Assembly: GCA_003214175.1 (NCBI GenBank)
Contig: QCLZ01000003.1
Location: forward strand, 24,001 to 88,000
Reading direction: 5' to 3'
Origin: Prochlorococcus sp. AG-418-I20
GTDB taxonomy: Bacteria > Cyanobacteriota > Cyanobacteriia > PCC-6307 > Cyanobiaceae
Length of the DNA: 64,000 nucleotides
The position numbers and the translations under genes are program-made. Of this stretch, positions 55,237-64,000 are shown in pieces; position 1 is the first letter of the stretch, and each line of letters begins with the position of its first letter. Under the pieces are notes generated by a model, which was not told the origin of the DNA, did not search any database, and saw only the letters and a list, made by a program, of their open reading frames with translations.

Positions 55237-56760
55237 ATGCCTTCAACTTTAAGTAATCCTCTAAGATTAGGCTTACGGCAAGAAAGAGTTATTTCTCCAC
55301 AATGCTTAATAATCTTTGGTGCTAGTGGAGACCTTACTCATAGAAAATTAATACCAGCCTTATTCGAACTCTATTTGCAAAGAAGAATTCCTAGTGAATT
55401 TGGAATTGTTGGTTGTGCAAGAAGACCTTGGACTGATAATGAGTTTAGAGAAAAGATGAAAGTAAAGCTATCCACTCAAATATCCGGTAAAGAAACGGAG
55501 TGGGATCAATTTTCTAATTATCTTTTCTATGAACCAGTTGACTTACAACAAAGTGATCATGTCGTAAGGCTTTCTAAAAGATTAAATGAAATTGATAAAA
55601 TACAAGCCTCTCATGGGAATAGAACATTCTATTTATCAGTATCTCCTAATTTCTATGCTAGTGGATGTAAAGCTCTTAAAGCAGCTGGCCTTTTAGATGA
55701 CCCTAAGAAAAGTCGTTTGGTGATTGAAAAACCTTTTGGAAGAGATTATTCAAGTGCAAAAAAATTGAATAAGATCGTTCAAAGTTGCGCTGAAGAAAGT
55801 CAAATTTATAGGATTGATCATTATTTAGGTAAAGAGACAGTTCAAAATATTCTTGTTTTGAGGTTTGCTAATACTATTTTTGAGCCAATCTGGAATAGAA
55901 ATTATATATCAAATGTTCAAATTACCTCATCTGAAACAGTGGGAGTTGAAGATAGAGCAGGTTATTACGAAAGCTCTGGTGCTTTAAGGGATATGCTTCA
56001 AAATCATATGACACAAATGCTTGCTGTTACTGCAATGGAACCTCCTGGAAAGTTTGAACCAGAAGCAATAAGAAATGAGAAAGCTAAGGTTCTTCAAGCT
56101 TCAAAACTTGCTGACGAAAATGAACCCTGGAATTCTTGTATAAGAGGTCAATATGGTGAGGGAGGGAATATTTCAGATCGACTCAAGGGATATAGACAGG
56201 AAGATGGTGTTAATTGTAATAGCACAACAGAAACTTATATAGCAACGAAAGTTTTCGTTGATAATTGGCGTTGGCAAGGGGTTCCTTTTTATTTGAGAAC
56301 AGGGAAAAGACTACCAAAAAGACTTGGAGAAATAGTCTTGACTTTTAAAGACGTTCCTGTTCATTTATTTGAATCAACAATAATAAATCCTGCCCCAAAT
56401 CAACTTATTCTTAGAATTCAGCCAAATGAAGGTGCTACTTTCAAATTTGAGGTAAAATCTCCTGGTTCTGGAATGAAATCAAGACCTGTTGAGATGGAAT
56501 TTTCTTATGATGAATCATTTGGAGAACCTTCAGATGAAGGCTATGTAAGATTATTAGCTGATGCAATGCTTTCTGATCCAACTTTATTTACTCGAAGTGA
56601 TGAAGTAGAGGCAGCTTGGAAACTTTATACTCCATTAATAGAATTGATGGATAATTCTCCTTGGAAGTTACCTATTTATAATTATGAATCTATGACGTGG
56701 GGACCTCCTGAGTCTGATCAATTACTTTCAAAAGATAATATTTTCTGGCGTAGACCTTAA
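55237..56760 (+). CDS. zwf: Glucose-6-phosphate 1-dehydrogenase
   Basis: First enzyme of the oxidative pentose phosphate pathway, producing NADPH in the dark. The 507-residue protein has the nucleotide motif I-F-G-A-S-G-D-L-T-H-R-K-L, V-I-E-K-P-F-G, the active-site R-I-D-H-Y-L-G-K-E, and R-T-G-K-R-L. opcA follows with a 2-bp gap, the standard cyanobacterial pairing. Confidence 0.97.
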   Translation: MPSTLSNPLRLGLRQERVISPQCLIIFGASGDLTHRKLIPALFELYLQRRIPSEFGIVGCARRPWTDNEFREKMKVKLSTQISGKETEWDQFSNYLFYEPVDLQQSDHVVRLSKRLNEIDKIQASHGNRTFYLSVSPNFYASGCKALKAAGLLDDPKKSRLVIEKPFGRDYSSAKKLNKIVQSCAEESQIYRIDHYLGKETVQNILVLRFANTIFEPIWNRNYISNVQITSSETVGVEDRAGYYESSGALRDMLQNHMTQMLAVTAMEPPGKFEPEAIRNEKAKVLQASKLADENEPWNSCIRGQYGEGGNISDRLKGYRQEDGVNCNSTTETYIATKVFVDNWRWQGVPFYLRTGKRLPKRLGEIVLTFKDVPVHLFESTIINPAPNQLILRIQPNEGATFKFEVKSPGSGMKSRPVEMEFSYDESFGEPSDEGYVRLLADAMLSDPTLFTRSDEVEAAWKLYTPLIELMDNSPWKLPIYNYESMTWGPPESDQLLSKDNIFWRRP

Positions 56761-56762
56761 AA

Positions 56763-58064
56763 ATGAAACCTCAATTAACACTCCAAACTCCATTAGAGCT
56801 ACCTTATCAGGAAATTTCTAATTACCTTAATAAATTATGGATTTCAGAAGATAAAGATAATACTGGAGCTAATACTTTTACATTAATAGTCTGGCAGCCT
56901 GCTTGGCTAGAACAATGTTTAGTTCAAAAAGGATTAGTAAGTGGACCAATCACTGGAAGTTTAAGTCAAGAGATAATTGAAGTTGCAAAAAAATTTATAT
57001 TAGATCAAGGACTTCCTATTACTACTTCTTTTAGTAGTGAAGAATTATTGAATTTGTTGAAGGAAAATTTATCTAATAAAGACTTTGAAGATTTCAGAGG
57101 GCAATTTTTTGAATCATCAATAAGTACATTGAATCCGAGAAGATTAATAACTCTTGCACCAACGTTAAATAAAAATTCAGATATCAAAACTTTTGTATCC
57201 GCTTATTGTCCATTAAGTGATACTCCAGCTATGCAACCTATATGTGGGGATTTAGTTGTTATTAGAGGGGACTCAGCCTCAATATCGAATAAAGGATTAA
57301 AAATAATAGATGAATTATCTATTGATGAATTACCTTCATGGTTGTGGTGGAATGGAAAATTGGATGAATCGCCCGAAATTTTCGAATATTTTACTAATTA
57401 TGGTCTAAGGTTAATAATTGATACTGCACTTGGATCGCCTAACAGATGTTTAAAAGTTTTAGATCAATTAAATAATTCAAATAAAGCTATTAATGATTTG
57501 AATTGGGTTAGGTTGAAAAATTGGAGGGAATCATTAGCGATGATTTTTGATCCCCCATCGAGAAGACCAATTTTAGATCATATTACTGATATAGATATTG
57601 ATATCGCAGGAGATCATATTATTCAAGCTTTGTTTTTGATTTCATGGATTAGCGATAAACTTGGTTGGTCTTTCCTAAGAGCTGCAAGGGATACAGAATC
57701 AACAAAAATAGAGTTTGAAAGAATTAATGGCGAAATAATTTCTGCATCAATTAATCCCTTATCTTTGGGAAATCCAAGTATTCATTTAGGACAAGTTATT
57801 GGATTGAGGTTGATTTCAAAAATTAGTGAGGTTCAAAAAAACAACACTTGTGTAATACTTGGCTGTGAATCAGTGGAATGTATGAGACTTGAAGCGGGGG
57901 GAATGGCTAATATGGAATTAATAGAACAAGTTGTTCCAAATTCTTTTTCTACATCAGAGTATGATGTGAGTAAATTATTGGGAAGTTGTAGAGGTAATAC
58001 AAGTCCTCTTTTTCAAAATTCTATTAAAATAGCCCTTAAAATATTTAATGGTTTTAATAACTAA
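56763..58064 (+). CDS. opcA: OpcA, glucose-6-phosphate dehydrogenase assembly/activator protein
   Basis: A 433-residue protein of the OpcA family, which makes cyanobacterial G6PDH fully active and redox-responsive. Family signs are the early T-L-I-V-W-Q-P-A-W-L-E-Q-C-L and a mid-protein R-L-I-T-L-A-P segment; cysteines near 350-355 (C-V-I-L-G-C-E-S) could be redox-active. It is coupled to zwf (2 bp) and followed by cobB (3 bp). Confidence 0.92.
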   Translation: MKPQLTLQTPLELPYQEISNYLNKLWISEDKDNTGANTFTLIVWQPAWLEQCLVQKGLVSGPITGSLSQEIIEVAKKFILDQGLPITTSFSSEELLNLLKENLSNKDFEDFRGQFFESSISTLNPRRLITLAPTLNKNSDIKTFVSAYCPLSDTPAMQPICGDLVVIRGDSASISNKGLKIIDELSIDELPSWLWWNGKLDESPEIFEYFTNYGLRLIIDTALGSPNRCLKVLDQLNNSNKAINDLNWVRLKNWRESLAMIFDPPSRRPILDHITDIDIDIAGDHIIQALFLISWISDKLGWSFLRAARDTESTKIEFERINGEIISASINPLSLGNPSIHLGQVIGLRLISKISEVQKNNTCVILGCESVECMRLEAGGMANMELIEQVVPNSFSTSEYDVSKLLGSCRGNTSPLFQNSIKIALKIFNGFNN

Positions 58065-58067
58065 TAA

Positions 58068-59459
58068 ATGCCTTGTGTAATATCTTCTCCTTCAACTGAT
58101 AGTGGGAAAACTACATTATCGCTTTTGATATCTTGTTGGGCGTTTTCAAAAGGTATAAAAATACAAACTTTCAAGGTTGGCCCAGATTATCTTGATCAAC
58201 AACAACTTAGTTCAATTGGCCAACCTATTTGTAGGAATTTAGATATTTTTTTAAGTGGGGAAGAATGGGTTAAAGAAAGTTTTTTAAAACATTCTTCAAA
58301 ATATGAATTCACATTAATTGAAGGAGCAATGGGTCTATTTGATGGATTAGGATCGACAACTTATTCAAGTACAGCAGATGTAGCTAAACTTCTCGATACT
58401 CCAGTAATTTTTATTGTTAATGCTAGAGGTCAAGTAGCTTCTCTTTTGGCGACTATTCGAGGGTTTAAGGATTTCGATAGTGATTTGTCGATATCAGGGA
58501 TTATCTTTAATAACGTTAATTCAGATAGACATAAAAAATTAATCGAAGAAGTTGTTAAAAATGAAAATATCAAAATTCTTGGTTTTTTACCATCTGATTC
58601 AAAAATTACTTTAAACAAAGCTAATTTAGGTTTGATATCTCCATTGGATAATGGTAAACAAATTGATGTTGAATATTTTGCAAATTTCGCCGAAAGAAAT
58701 CTTGATGTATCTTCTCTTATTAAATTTCTGAAATCTCCTAAAAAGAAAATATTTAATTCCGTTTGCTTTAAAGATTTTAAAATAGACAAGATCAAACCTA
58801 TCGCAATTGCAGAAGATAAGATTTTTCATTTTCAATACCCCGAAACCAAAGAGTTTTTAAGTGATCTAGGGATACCATTAATTTCATGGAGTATTTATGA
58901 TGATGAAGAAATACCTAATGAGGCTTCTTCTGTAATTATTCCTGGAGGGTTCCCTGAGAAATATGCTGATCATATAAGTAACTCTACAAAAAGCTTAAAT
59001 TCGTTAAGGAAATTCCGTAAAAATGGATTTATATATGCAGAGTGCGGAGGGATGATGATTTTAGGAGACTTTATAAAAGATGAAAATGGCAATAATCACA
59101 AAATGACTGGTATCCTGCCTTTCGGATCAAAAAAAAGTAAACTTTCAGTAGGTTATAGATACATTGAGGGTTTAAAAGATACGCCGATCATTAAACAAAA
59201 TCAATTAATTAGAGGACATGAATTTCATTATTGGGAAATTGAAAATAATTTATCTGAACTTAATTTAAGAAAAGCTGAGCATCAGAAGAAACTTTTATCC
59301 CCATGGAAAATTAAATCTTGGAAAACTGAATATAAAAATGAAGGCTTTTTTGATGAAAAATTACATGCAAGTTGGATTCACTTACATTTACCAAGTGCTC
59401 CAGAAGTCGCAAAAAACTTTGTAGATGCTACCCAAATAAGTTTTTCAAATGATTCTTAA
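58068..59459 (+). CDS. cobB: Cobyrinate a,c-diamide synthase
   Basis: An ATP- and glutamine-dependent enzyme amidating side chains a and c of cobyrinate in cobalamin-type cofactor synthesis. The 463-residue protein has an N-terminal P-loop S-S-P-S-T-D-S-G-K-T-T (6-16), E-G-A-M-G-L-F-D-G, and a C-terminal class I glutamine amidotransferase domain with the nucleophile in Y-A-E-C-G-G-M-M and R-G-H-E-F-H-Y. It is likely an end-of-operon passenger after opcA. Confidence 0.94.
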   Translation: MPCVISSPSTDSGKTTLSLLISCWAFSKGIKIQTFKVGPDYLDQQQLSSIGQPICRNLDIFLSGEEWVKESFLKHSSKYEFTLIEGAMGLFDGLGSTTYSSTADVAKLLDTPVIFIVNARGQVASLLATIRGFKDFDSDLSISGIIFNNVNSDRHKKLIEEVVKNENIKILGFLPSDSKITLNKANLGLISPLDNGKQIDVEYFANFAERNLDVSSLIKFLKSPKKKIFNSVCFKDFKIDKIKPIAIAEDKIFHFQYPETKEFLSDLGIPLISWSIYDDEEIPNEASSVIIPGGFPEKYADHISNSTKSLNSLRKFRKNGFIYAECGGMMILGDFIKDENGNNHKMTGILPFGSKKSKLSVGYRYIEGLKDTPIIKQNQLIRGHEFHYWEIENNLSELNLRKAEHQKKLLSPWKIKSWKTEYKNEGFFDEKLHASWIHLHLPSAPEVAKNFVDATQISFSNDS

Positions 59460-59935
59460 TTTATTATCAAATCAAATATTTTGAGAGGAGAACCTAAAAA
59501 AAACATTCCGGTCAAAGTTATTAATGGTCCTAAAATACTTCCCACCACGACCTCAATTTTTGTATGGCCAAGTGTGTCTTTTAAAAGTAATTCAGATTTT
59601 GGGTCTAGTTTTTTTGATAATTTATTGATTTCTGCAGCTTGAATTCCAGCTGATTTTCGAACACCACTAGCGTCATACATAACTATTAGTGCTACAGCAA
59701 CAGATAATGCGAATATTGAGCTATCAAATCCCAATTCATAACCTATACCTGATGTAGCACCAGTTATTAAGGCGGAATGACTTGAAGGCATACCACCGGT
59801 CTCGAACATGATTCCAAATCTTATCTCTCCAGTTGAAAAAAAATTGAATACAATTTTGAAAAATTGAGCTAGTAAACAGGATAATAAGCTCCAAAAAAGA
59901 ACTGAATTATTAAAAAAGGAAAAGAAATTAGGCAT
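59456..59935 (-). CDS. DUF212 / divergent PAP2-family membrane protein
   Basis: A 159-residue protein with four to five hydrophobic segments. It has the family motif F-E-T-G-G-M-P-S-S-H-S-A-L (about 45-57) with S-x-H, and Y-D-A-S-G-V-R-K-S-A-G-x-Q-A and D-T-L-G-H-T further on, as in the Yuid/DUF212 family related to acid phosphatases. Actual substrate unknown. It overlaps the cobB stop by 4 bp (convergent) and follows the prenyl diphosphate synthase. Confidence 0.9.
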   Translation of the reverse strand: MPNFFSFFNNSVLFWSLLSCLLAQFFKIVFNFFSTGEIRFGIMFETGGMPSSHSALITGATSGIGYELGFDSSIFALSVAVALIVMYDASGVRKSAGIQAAEINKLSKKLDPKSELLLKDTLGHTKIEVVVGSILGPLITLTGMFFLGSPLKIFDLIIN

Positions 59936-59948
59936 AAATTAAAATTAT

Positions 59949-60851
59949 TTATCTGTCTCTATTTGTAATAAAGTCGGCTAACGATATTAAATACTTTGCA
60001 TCTTCACCCCATGGTTCAATTGCTTTTTTTGCTTTTTCAACTAAATCAAATGCTCTTTTCTTCGACTCCTCCATCCCAAGTAATTTAGGGTAAGTAGTTT
60101 TGTCAGCTAAAAGATCTTTGCCGGCAGTTTTACCAAGCTTTTCACTGCTGGAAGTTAAATCGAGAATATCATCTATTATTTGGAAGGCTAAACCAATCCC
60201 CTCTGCATATGTTGTTAGAGCTTGTAATAGTTTTTCGTTAGCACCTGCGATCATTGCGCCTGTTCTTACGCAAGCCTTTAATAAAGCCCCAGTCTTATGA
60301 AGATGAATATATTCGAGAGTTTCAAGGTCGACTTCTTTACCTTCGCATTCCAAATCAACAACTTGCCCTCCAACTAGGCCTGGAGCACCAGCAACTAGGG
60401 ATAATTCGCCAATTACATTTAACAATCTTTTTGGATCGACTCCAGGGCTTCTTAACGAGACCATTTCAAATGCCCTGGTTAATAAGGCATCGCCTGCAAG
60501 AATAGCTATCGCATCTCCATATACTTTATGATTTGTCGGCCTACCTCTCCTCAAGTCATCATTATCCATAGCGGGCAGATCATCATGAATCAAGGACATT
60601 GTATGGATCATTTCTATTGCTACTGCAGTTGGAACAGCAAGAGAGGGTTCTCCTCCAGCCAGCGAGCAAGATGCTAAACATAAAATTGGACGTAATCTTT
60701 TCCCTCCAGCTAAAAGTGAATATCTCATTGATTCTCTTAAGATTTCTGGATTCTCAGGGCCCAAGGAAAAATCAAGTGCTTCTTCTACAACCTTTTTTGT
60801 GTTTTTAAGATAATTTTCAAAATCAGAAATATTATTTATAACTTCAGTCAT
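59949..60851 (-). CDS. crtE: Geranylgeranyl diphosphate synthase
   Basis: A trans-prenyltransferase building C20 diphosphate for carotenoids and the chlorophyll phytyl tail. The 300-residue protein has G-G-K-R-L-R-P, the first Asp-rich motif [10 protein letters not shown] with R-R-G, H-K-T-G-A-L, and the second Asp motif D-D-I-L-D. It could also act as a farnesyl synthase; in Prochlorococcus one such enzyme serves all. It lies downstream of folD on the same strand (37-bp gap). Confidence 0.93.
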   Translation of the reverse strand: MTEVINNISDFENYLKNTKKVVEEALDFSLGPENPEILRESMRYSLLAGGKRLRPILCLASCSLAGGEPSLAVPTAVAIEMIHTMSLIHDDLPAMDNDDLRRGRPTNHKVYGDAIAILAGDALLTRAFEMVSLRSPGVDPKRLLNVIGELSLVAGAPGLVGGQVVDLECEGKEVDLETLEYIHLHKTGALLKACVRTGAMIAGANEKLLQALTTYAEGIGLAFQIIDDILDLTSSSEKLGKTAGKDLLADKTTYPKLLGMEESKKRAFDLVEKAKKAIEPWGEDAKYLISLADFITNRDR

Positions 60852-60888
60852 TTTATCCCTTTAGTAAAAAAAATTTTCATCTTGGAGT

Positions 60889-61785
60889 TTATGGCAAAAG
60901 GTCATTAAGAGTTGATGATAAACCAAATTGTTTTTGCCAACTAAAAATAGTATTTACAAGTAACATTGTTACTGTCATTGGTCCAACACCTCCTGGTACA
61001 GGTGTGTAAGCAAATACTTTAGAAATGACATCTTCTAATAATACATCGCCACATAATCTGGTTTGATTTTTATCGGAACTTTTTAATCTATGTATTCCAA
61101 CATCAATAATTACTGCTCCTTCTTTTACAAAACTCGAATCTACAATATTGGGTTTTCCTGCAGCTGCAATTAGGATGTCGGCCTCTCTACAGACTTTATT
61201 CAAATTTAATGTTTTTGAATGAGTCATTGTCACCGTGCCATTTAGATTCAACAACATAAGCGATAGGGGCTTCCCCACAAGCAAGCTTCTTCCAATAACT
61301 ACAATTTTCTTACCTTCGATTGTAATATTTTGGGATCTTAATAAATTAATAATTCCTGCTGGTGTGCATGATCTCATCGCAGGTTCATTTTTTACTAATT
61401 TGCCGATGTTTATCTCATTTAATCCATCTACATCTTTGTTTGGATTGATGTGGCTGATCAGTTTTTGCTCATCAAACTTATTTGGGATGGGAAGTTGTAG
61501 CAACATTCCATCAATGTCATCATCAGAATTAAGTTTGGTTATTAATTGTTCAACTTCTTTTTGCTCTACACTATCTTTTAGATGAAAAATAAAGCTTTTA
61601 ATTCCAACTCTTGAACATGCTTTTTCCTTGTTATTAACATAAACACCACTCGCAGGGTCTTCACCTATTCTTATTACAGCTAAACCAGGAGCTCTTTTTG
61701 CGATTTTTTTATTACTAGAGATATAGTCGTTTAATCTTTCTTCAATTTCAAGAGATAATTTTTTACCGTCTAATTTTAATGACAT
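60889..61785 (-). CDS. folD: Methylenetetrahydrofolate dehydrogenase/cyclohydrolase
   Basis: A bifunctional folate enzyme interconverting methylene-, methenyl- and formyl-THF. The 298-residue protein has [10 protein letters not shown] (catalytic Lys), [26 protein letters not shown] (NADP site) and the terminal [10 protein letters not shown]. The methylene-THF it handles also supplies TrmFO. Confidence 0.97.
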   Translation of the reverse strand: MSLKLDGKKLSLEIEERLNDYISSNKKIAKRAPGLAVIRIGEDPASGVYVNNKEKACSRVGIKSFIFHLKDSVEQKEVEQLITKLNSDDDIDGMLLQLPIPNKFDEQKLISHINPNKDVDGLNEINIGKLVKNEPAMRSCTPAGIINLLRSQNITIEGKKIVVIGRSLLVGKPLSLMLLNLNGTVTMTHSKTLNLNKVCREADILIAAAGKPNIVDSSFVKEGAVIIDVGIHRLKSSDKNQTRLCGDVLLEDVISKVFAYTPVPGGVGPMTVTMLLVNTIFSWQKQFGLSSTLNDLLP

Positions 61786-61859
61786 TTAGAAAAACTTCTC
61801 CTTTTTACATCTAGCATGCCTATAATTTTAAATTAATCAAATAGATTTATTTATATTCT

Positions 61860-63332
61860 GTGAAAAACATCACAACTACCTTCAAGAAATTGTTTTATCT
61901 GTGGAGGCGATGTCAAGTCCCAATAAAACAACCAACAAGATTTTCAAAAATCGATAATCTCATAATTTTTTTAATATGTATTTTAATTTCAATAATTTCT
62001 TCTTATAAATTATTACTTATTTCACCTTTAGAAATCTCAGATATTTTTTCTTGGCTTTTGATCTTTTCAGAAGCACTTGTCAGTTCCTACATTTTGATCT
62101 TAGTTTCAAAAAAAGAGAACCCTACAATTTCTTCAAGACAGGTCATATTGCTAATAACTCTTCTTTTGGTAGTACAGACTTTGAAATTTGCTTTTGCTTC
62201 AACCATAAGTCCACTATCTATGATAATCCCCCCTGCTTTAATAATATCTCAAGGAATGGGAAGCATAACGGCTTTAGCTTGGGTATCAATAGCAAGCCTT
62301 AGTTGGCTTGACTCGGCAATTGCTATTGATAACAATTTGTTTTTTGTGTTATTAGTTTTTGCTTCTTTAGTTTCTCTACTTGGAGGAAGAATAAGAAGTA
62401 GAGCTCAATTACTTCAATTATCAATTTTTGTTCCTATTGGATCTTTCTTGAGTCAATTGATTTTGATAGGTCAAGATAAAACGTCACTTTTTGATAAAAA
62501 AGAATTTGCTTTTTCTAATGGCGATATATTTTCAGATTCCTTGTTATTAGCAATAGTAATGCTGTTAACTATTTTATTTATTCCTCTTTTTGAATCGATA
62601 TTTGGACTATTAACTAAAGCAAGATTACTTGAATTGGCTGATAAAGAAAAACCTCTTATTAGAAGATTATCTCTTGAAGCACCTGGTACTTTTGAACATA
62701 CCTTACTTATATGTGGCTTAGCAGAGGAAGCAACAAGAATGATTGGAGGAGATATTGATTTAGTTAAAACTGGAGGCTTGTATCATGATATTGGTAAATT
62801 ACATGCTCCTAGTTGGTTTATTGAAAATCAAGATGGTTCAACAAATCCCCATGATGAAATTGATGATCCTTTTAAAAGTGCAGAGGTGTTACAGGCACAT
62901 GTTGATGAAGGATTAAAGTATGCAAGGAAGAATAGACTACCTCAACCAATAGCAAATTTCATCCCAGAACATCAAGGTACTCTAAAAATGGGATATTTTT
63001 TTCACAAGGCTAAAGAAAAAAATATCAAGATTAGTGAAAATGATTTTAGATATAATGGTCCAGTTCCACAGTCAAAAGAAACAGCTATTTTAATGCTTGC
63101 TGATGGATGTGAAGCAGCATTAAGAGCTATGAACATTAACGCATCTGATAACGAAGCGCTGGAAACAATATCTAATATTTTCTATACACGTCAAAAAGAT
63201 GGGCAACTAAAAGATAGTAACTTATCTAATGGAGAAATTTTTCTAATAAAAAGGGCATTCTTGAATGTATGGAAAAGAATTAGACATAGAAGAATTCAGT
63301 ATCCAACTAGCAAAAATAATACTTTTTCTTAA
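61860..63332 (+). CDS. Membrane HDIG-domain phosphohydrolase (PgpH/7TMR-HD-like)
   Basis: A 490-residue protein with a GTG start at 61860. About seven hydrophobic helices (30-250) are followed by an HD domain with H280, H309-D310-I-G-K313, P-E-H-Q-G-T and a conserved L-A-D-G-C-E-A-A segment. This is the PgpH-type c-di-AMP phosphodiesterase plan, without its large extracytoplasmic domain. With CdaA in the same window, it is a plausible c-di-AMP-degrading partner. Confidence 0.88.
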   Translation: MKNITTTFKKLFYLWRRCQVPIKQPTRFSKIDNLIIFLICILISIISSYKLLLISPLEISDIFSWLLIFSEALVSSYILILVSKKENPTISSRQVILLITLLLVVQTLKFAFASTISPLSMIIPPALIISQGMGSITALAWVSIASLSWLDSAIAIDNNLFFVLLVFASLVSLLGGRIRSRAQLLQLSIFVPIGSFLSQLILIGQDKTSLFDKKEFAFSNGDIFSDSLLLAIVMLLTILFIPLFESIFGLLTKARLLELADKEKPLIRRLSLEAPGTFEHTLLICGLAEEATRMIGGDIDLVKTGGLYHDIGKLHAPSWFIENQDGSTNPHDEIDDPFKSAEVLQAHVDEGLKYARKNRLPQPIANFIPEHQGTLKMGYFFHKAKEKNIKISENDFRYNGPVPQSKETAILMLADGCEAALRAMNINASDNEALETISNIFYTRQKDGQLKDSNLSNGEIFLIKRAFLNVWKRIRHRRIQYPTSKNNTFS

Positions 63333-63338
63333 TTATAT

Positions 63339-63725
63339 TTAGAGTCTAATACTTCTTCTATGTTTTGGATTACACCAATATAGAAGAGCTAACGTACTTA
63401 GTAATGCTGTTAACAGAGTACACCCGCCAATTCCAAAAATGTCTTTAAGAGTTATCAGTCTTACCACTGAATAAGGACCCGTTCCAGAAATTACCATCGA
63501 TAGAGATACTAGAGTTAAAGTTACTCCCCATTTTCTCTCTGCTAAAAGAGCTGCTGAAGAAATTATTCCAACTATCGCAGCAGGCCAACCAAGACTAATG
63601 GCAAGAGTTATATTTGCAACTTTTAGTGGAGGCCCGAGACTTAATGCAATTATTGGAAGTGCAACTATATTGCTGATTAACCCAACCCATGAAAGTACCC
63701 AATATCCTAGTAACCTTTCTCTCAT
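63339..63725 (-). CDS. Small integral membrane protein
   Basis: A 128-residue protein with four hydrophobic helices (about 7-28, 35-60, 68-85, 96-114) and a basic C-terminus (K-H-R-R-S-I-R). It has no motif I can assign. It is convergent with the HDIG gene (6-bp gap) and sits downstream of leuA on the minus strand. Confidence 0.7.
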   Translation of the reverse strand: MRERLLGYWVLSWVGLISNIVALPIIALSLGPPLKVANITLAISLGWPAAIVGIISSAALLAERKWGVTLTLVSLSMVISGTGPYSVVRLITLKDIFGIGGCTLLTALLSTLALLYWCNPKHRRSIRL

Positions 63726-63806
63726 TATTTACTGCTTTAACTATTTGATTAATCTACAATATTAAGAGACTATTTTTAATGCTACTTAATAAACCTGAGA
63801 AATAAT

Positions 63807-64000
63807 TTAATTAGCAGGGTTGGACAGTAAAGTTTTATCGGGATTTTCTAAATTATCAAGTTGTGGGTGAATTGAATTTTTTTTCTCAGAAAATACAAGC
63901 CTATTTAAAGCATTAACATAAGCATTAGCTGCAGCAACTACAACATCCGTATCAGCAGAATGACCTGAATATATTTTATTATCCCTTCTTATTCTTATTG
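63807..64000 (-). CDS. leuA: 2-isopropylmalate synthase, C-terminal part
   Basis: The gene enters from the right edge; only the last 64 codons are inside the window. The reading frame holds [22 protein letters not shown], the end of the LeuA regulatory domain that binds leucine. A 20-residue Asn/Pro-rich tail follows. LeuA condenses acetyl-CoA with 2-oxoisovalerate as the first step of leucine synthesis. The start and catalytic domain are outside. Confidence 0.88.
   Translation of the reverse strand, partial: IRIRRDNKIYSGHSADTDVVVAAANAYVNALNRLVFSEKKNSIHPQLDNLENPDKTLLSNPAN

Overview
The window looks like a piece of chromosome from a high-light-adapted Prochlorococcus or a very close relative. 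It is strongly AT-rich with short intergenic gaps. It carries typical cyanobacterial genes: psbY, a 35-residue high-light-inducible protein, ycf54, a PsbP-like lipoprotein, crtH, petH, zwf-opcA and a SasA-type kinase. PetH has a hydrophobic N-terminus where phycobilisome-bearing cyanobacteria have a CpcD-like linker. The genus call is inference from gene content, composition and remembered gene families; no database was searched.

Positions 1-4130 are accessory DNA. An intact tRNA-Pro(UGG) at 4056-4129 (minus strand) is matched by a perfect 46-bp copy of its 3' part at 848-893. The roughly 3.2 kb between them has the layout of an element integrated into the 3' half of a tRNA gene. Inside each end lies a TTTGTCCGC tandem repeat (983-1002 and 3961-3980), resembling integrase arm sites. 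No integrase gene is present. All four cargo genes encode the same C-x2-C / C-x2-C zinc ribbon: a small membrane protein, a coiled protein with two SHOCT-like repeats, an M48-type metallopeptidase and a TPR protein with a C-terminal membrane segment. This zinc-ribbon-tagged protease module is the best candidate in the window for an undescribed system. Left of the tRNA fragment lie a second repeat family (GAGGGAAA x3) and a gene cut by the window edge, which may belong to a second element at the same site.

Positions 4500-9800 hold apt, several very small genes, two almost identical tandem porin genes that share their terminator, hli, tRNA-Lys and psbY. From 9.8 to 64 kb the window is ordinary core genome: trmFO, crtH, an atypical response regulator without its phosphoacceptor aspartate, plsC/bolA/grxD, pdxJ-ycf54-recC-methyltransferase-recB-recD, deaD, an ABC exporter, psbP-like, recR-lipA, and the minus-strand run lysA-cdaA-uppS-bioB-trhO-hypothetical. 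Then come rimI, clpC, a polyol-type dehydrogenase, an alpha/beta hydrolase, cdsA, a PLP decarboxylase, an ABC1 kinase, a RodZ-like protein, malQ, prs, sasA, tRNA-Glu, petH, zwf-opcA-cobB, a DUF212 protein, a prenyl diphosphate synthase, folD, an HDIG membrane phosphohydrolase, and the 3' end of leuA at the right edge.

Functional groups visible are DNA repair (RecBCD, RecR), pigment and isoprenoid synthesis (CrtH, Ycf54, GGPP synthase, UppS), cofactors (PdxJ, LipA, BioB, CobB, FolD), NADPH supply (PetH, Zwf, OpcA) and probable c-di-AMP turnover (CdaA with a PgpH-like HDIG protein).
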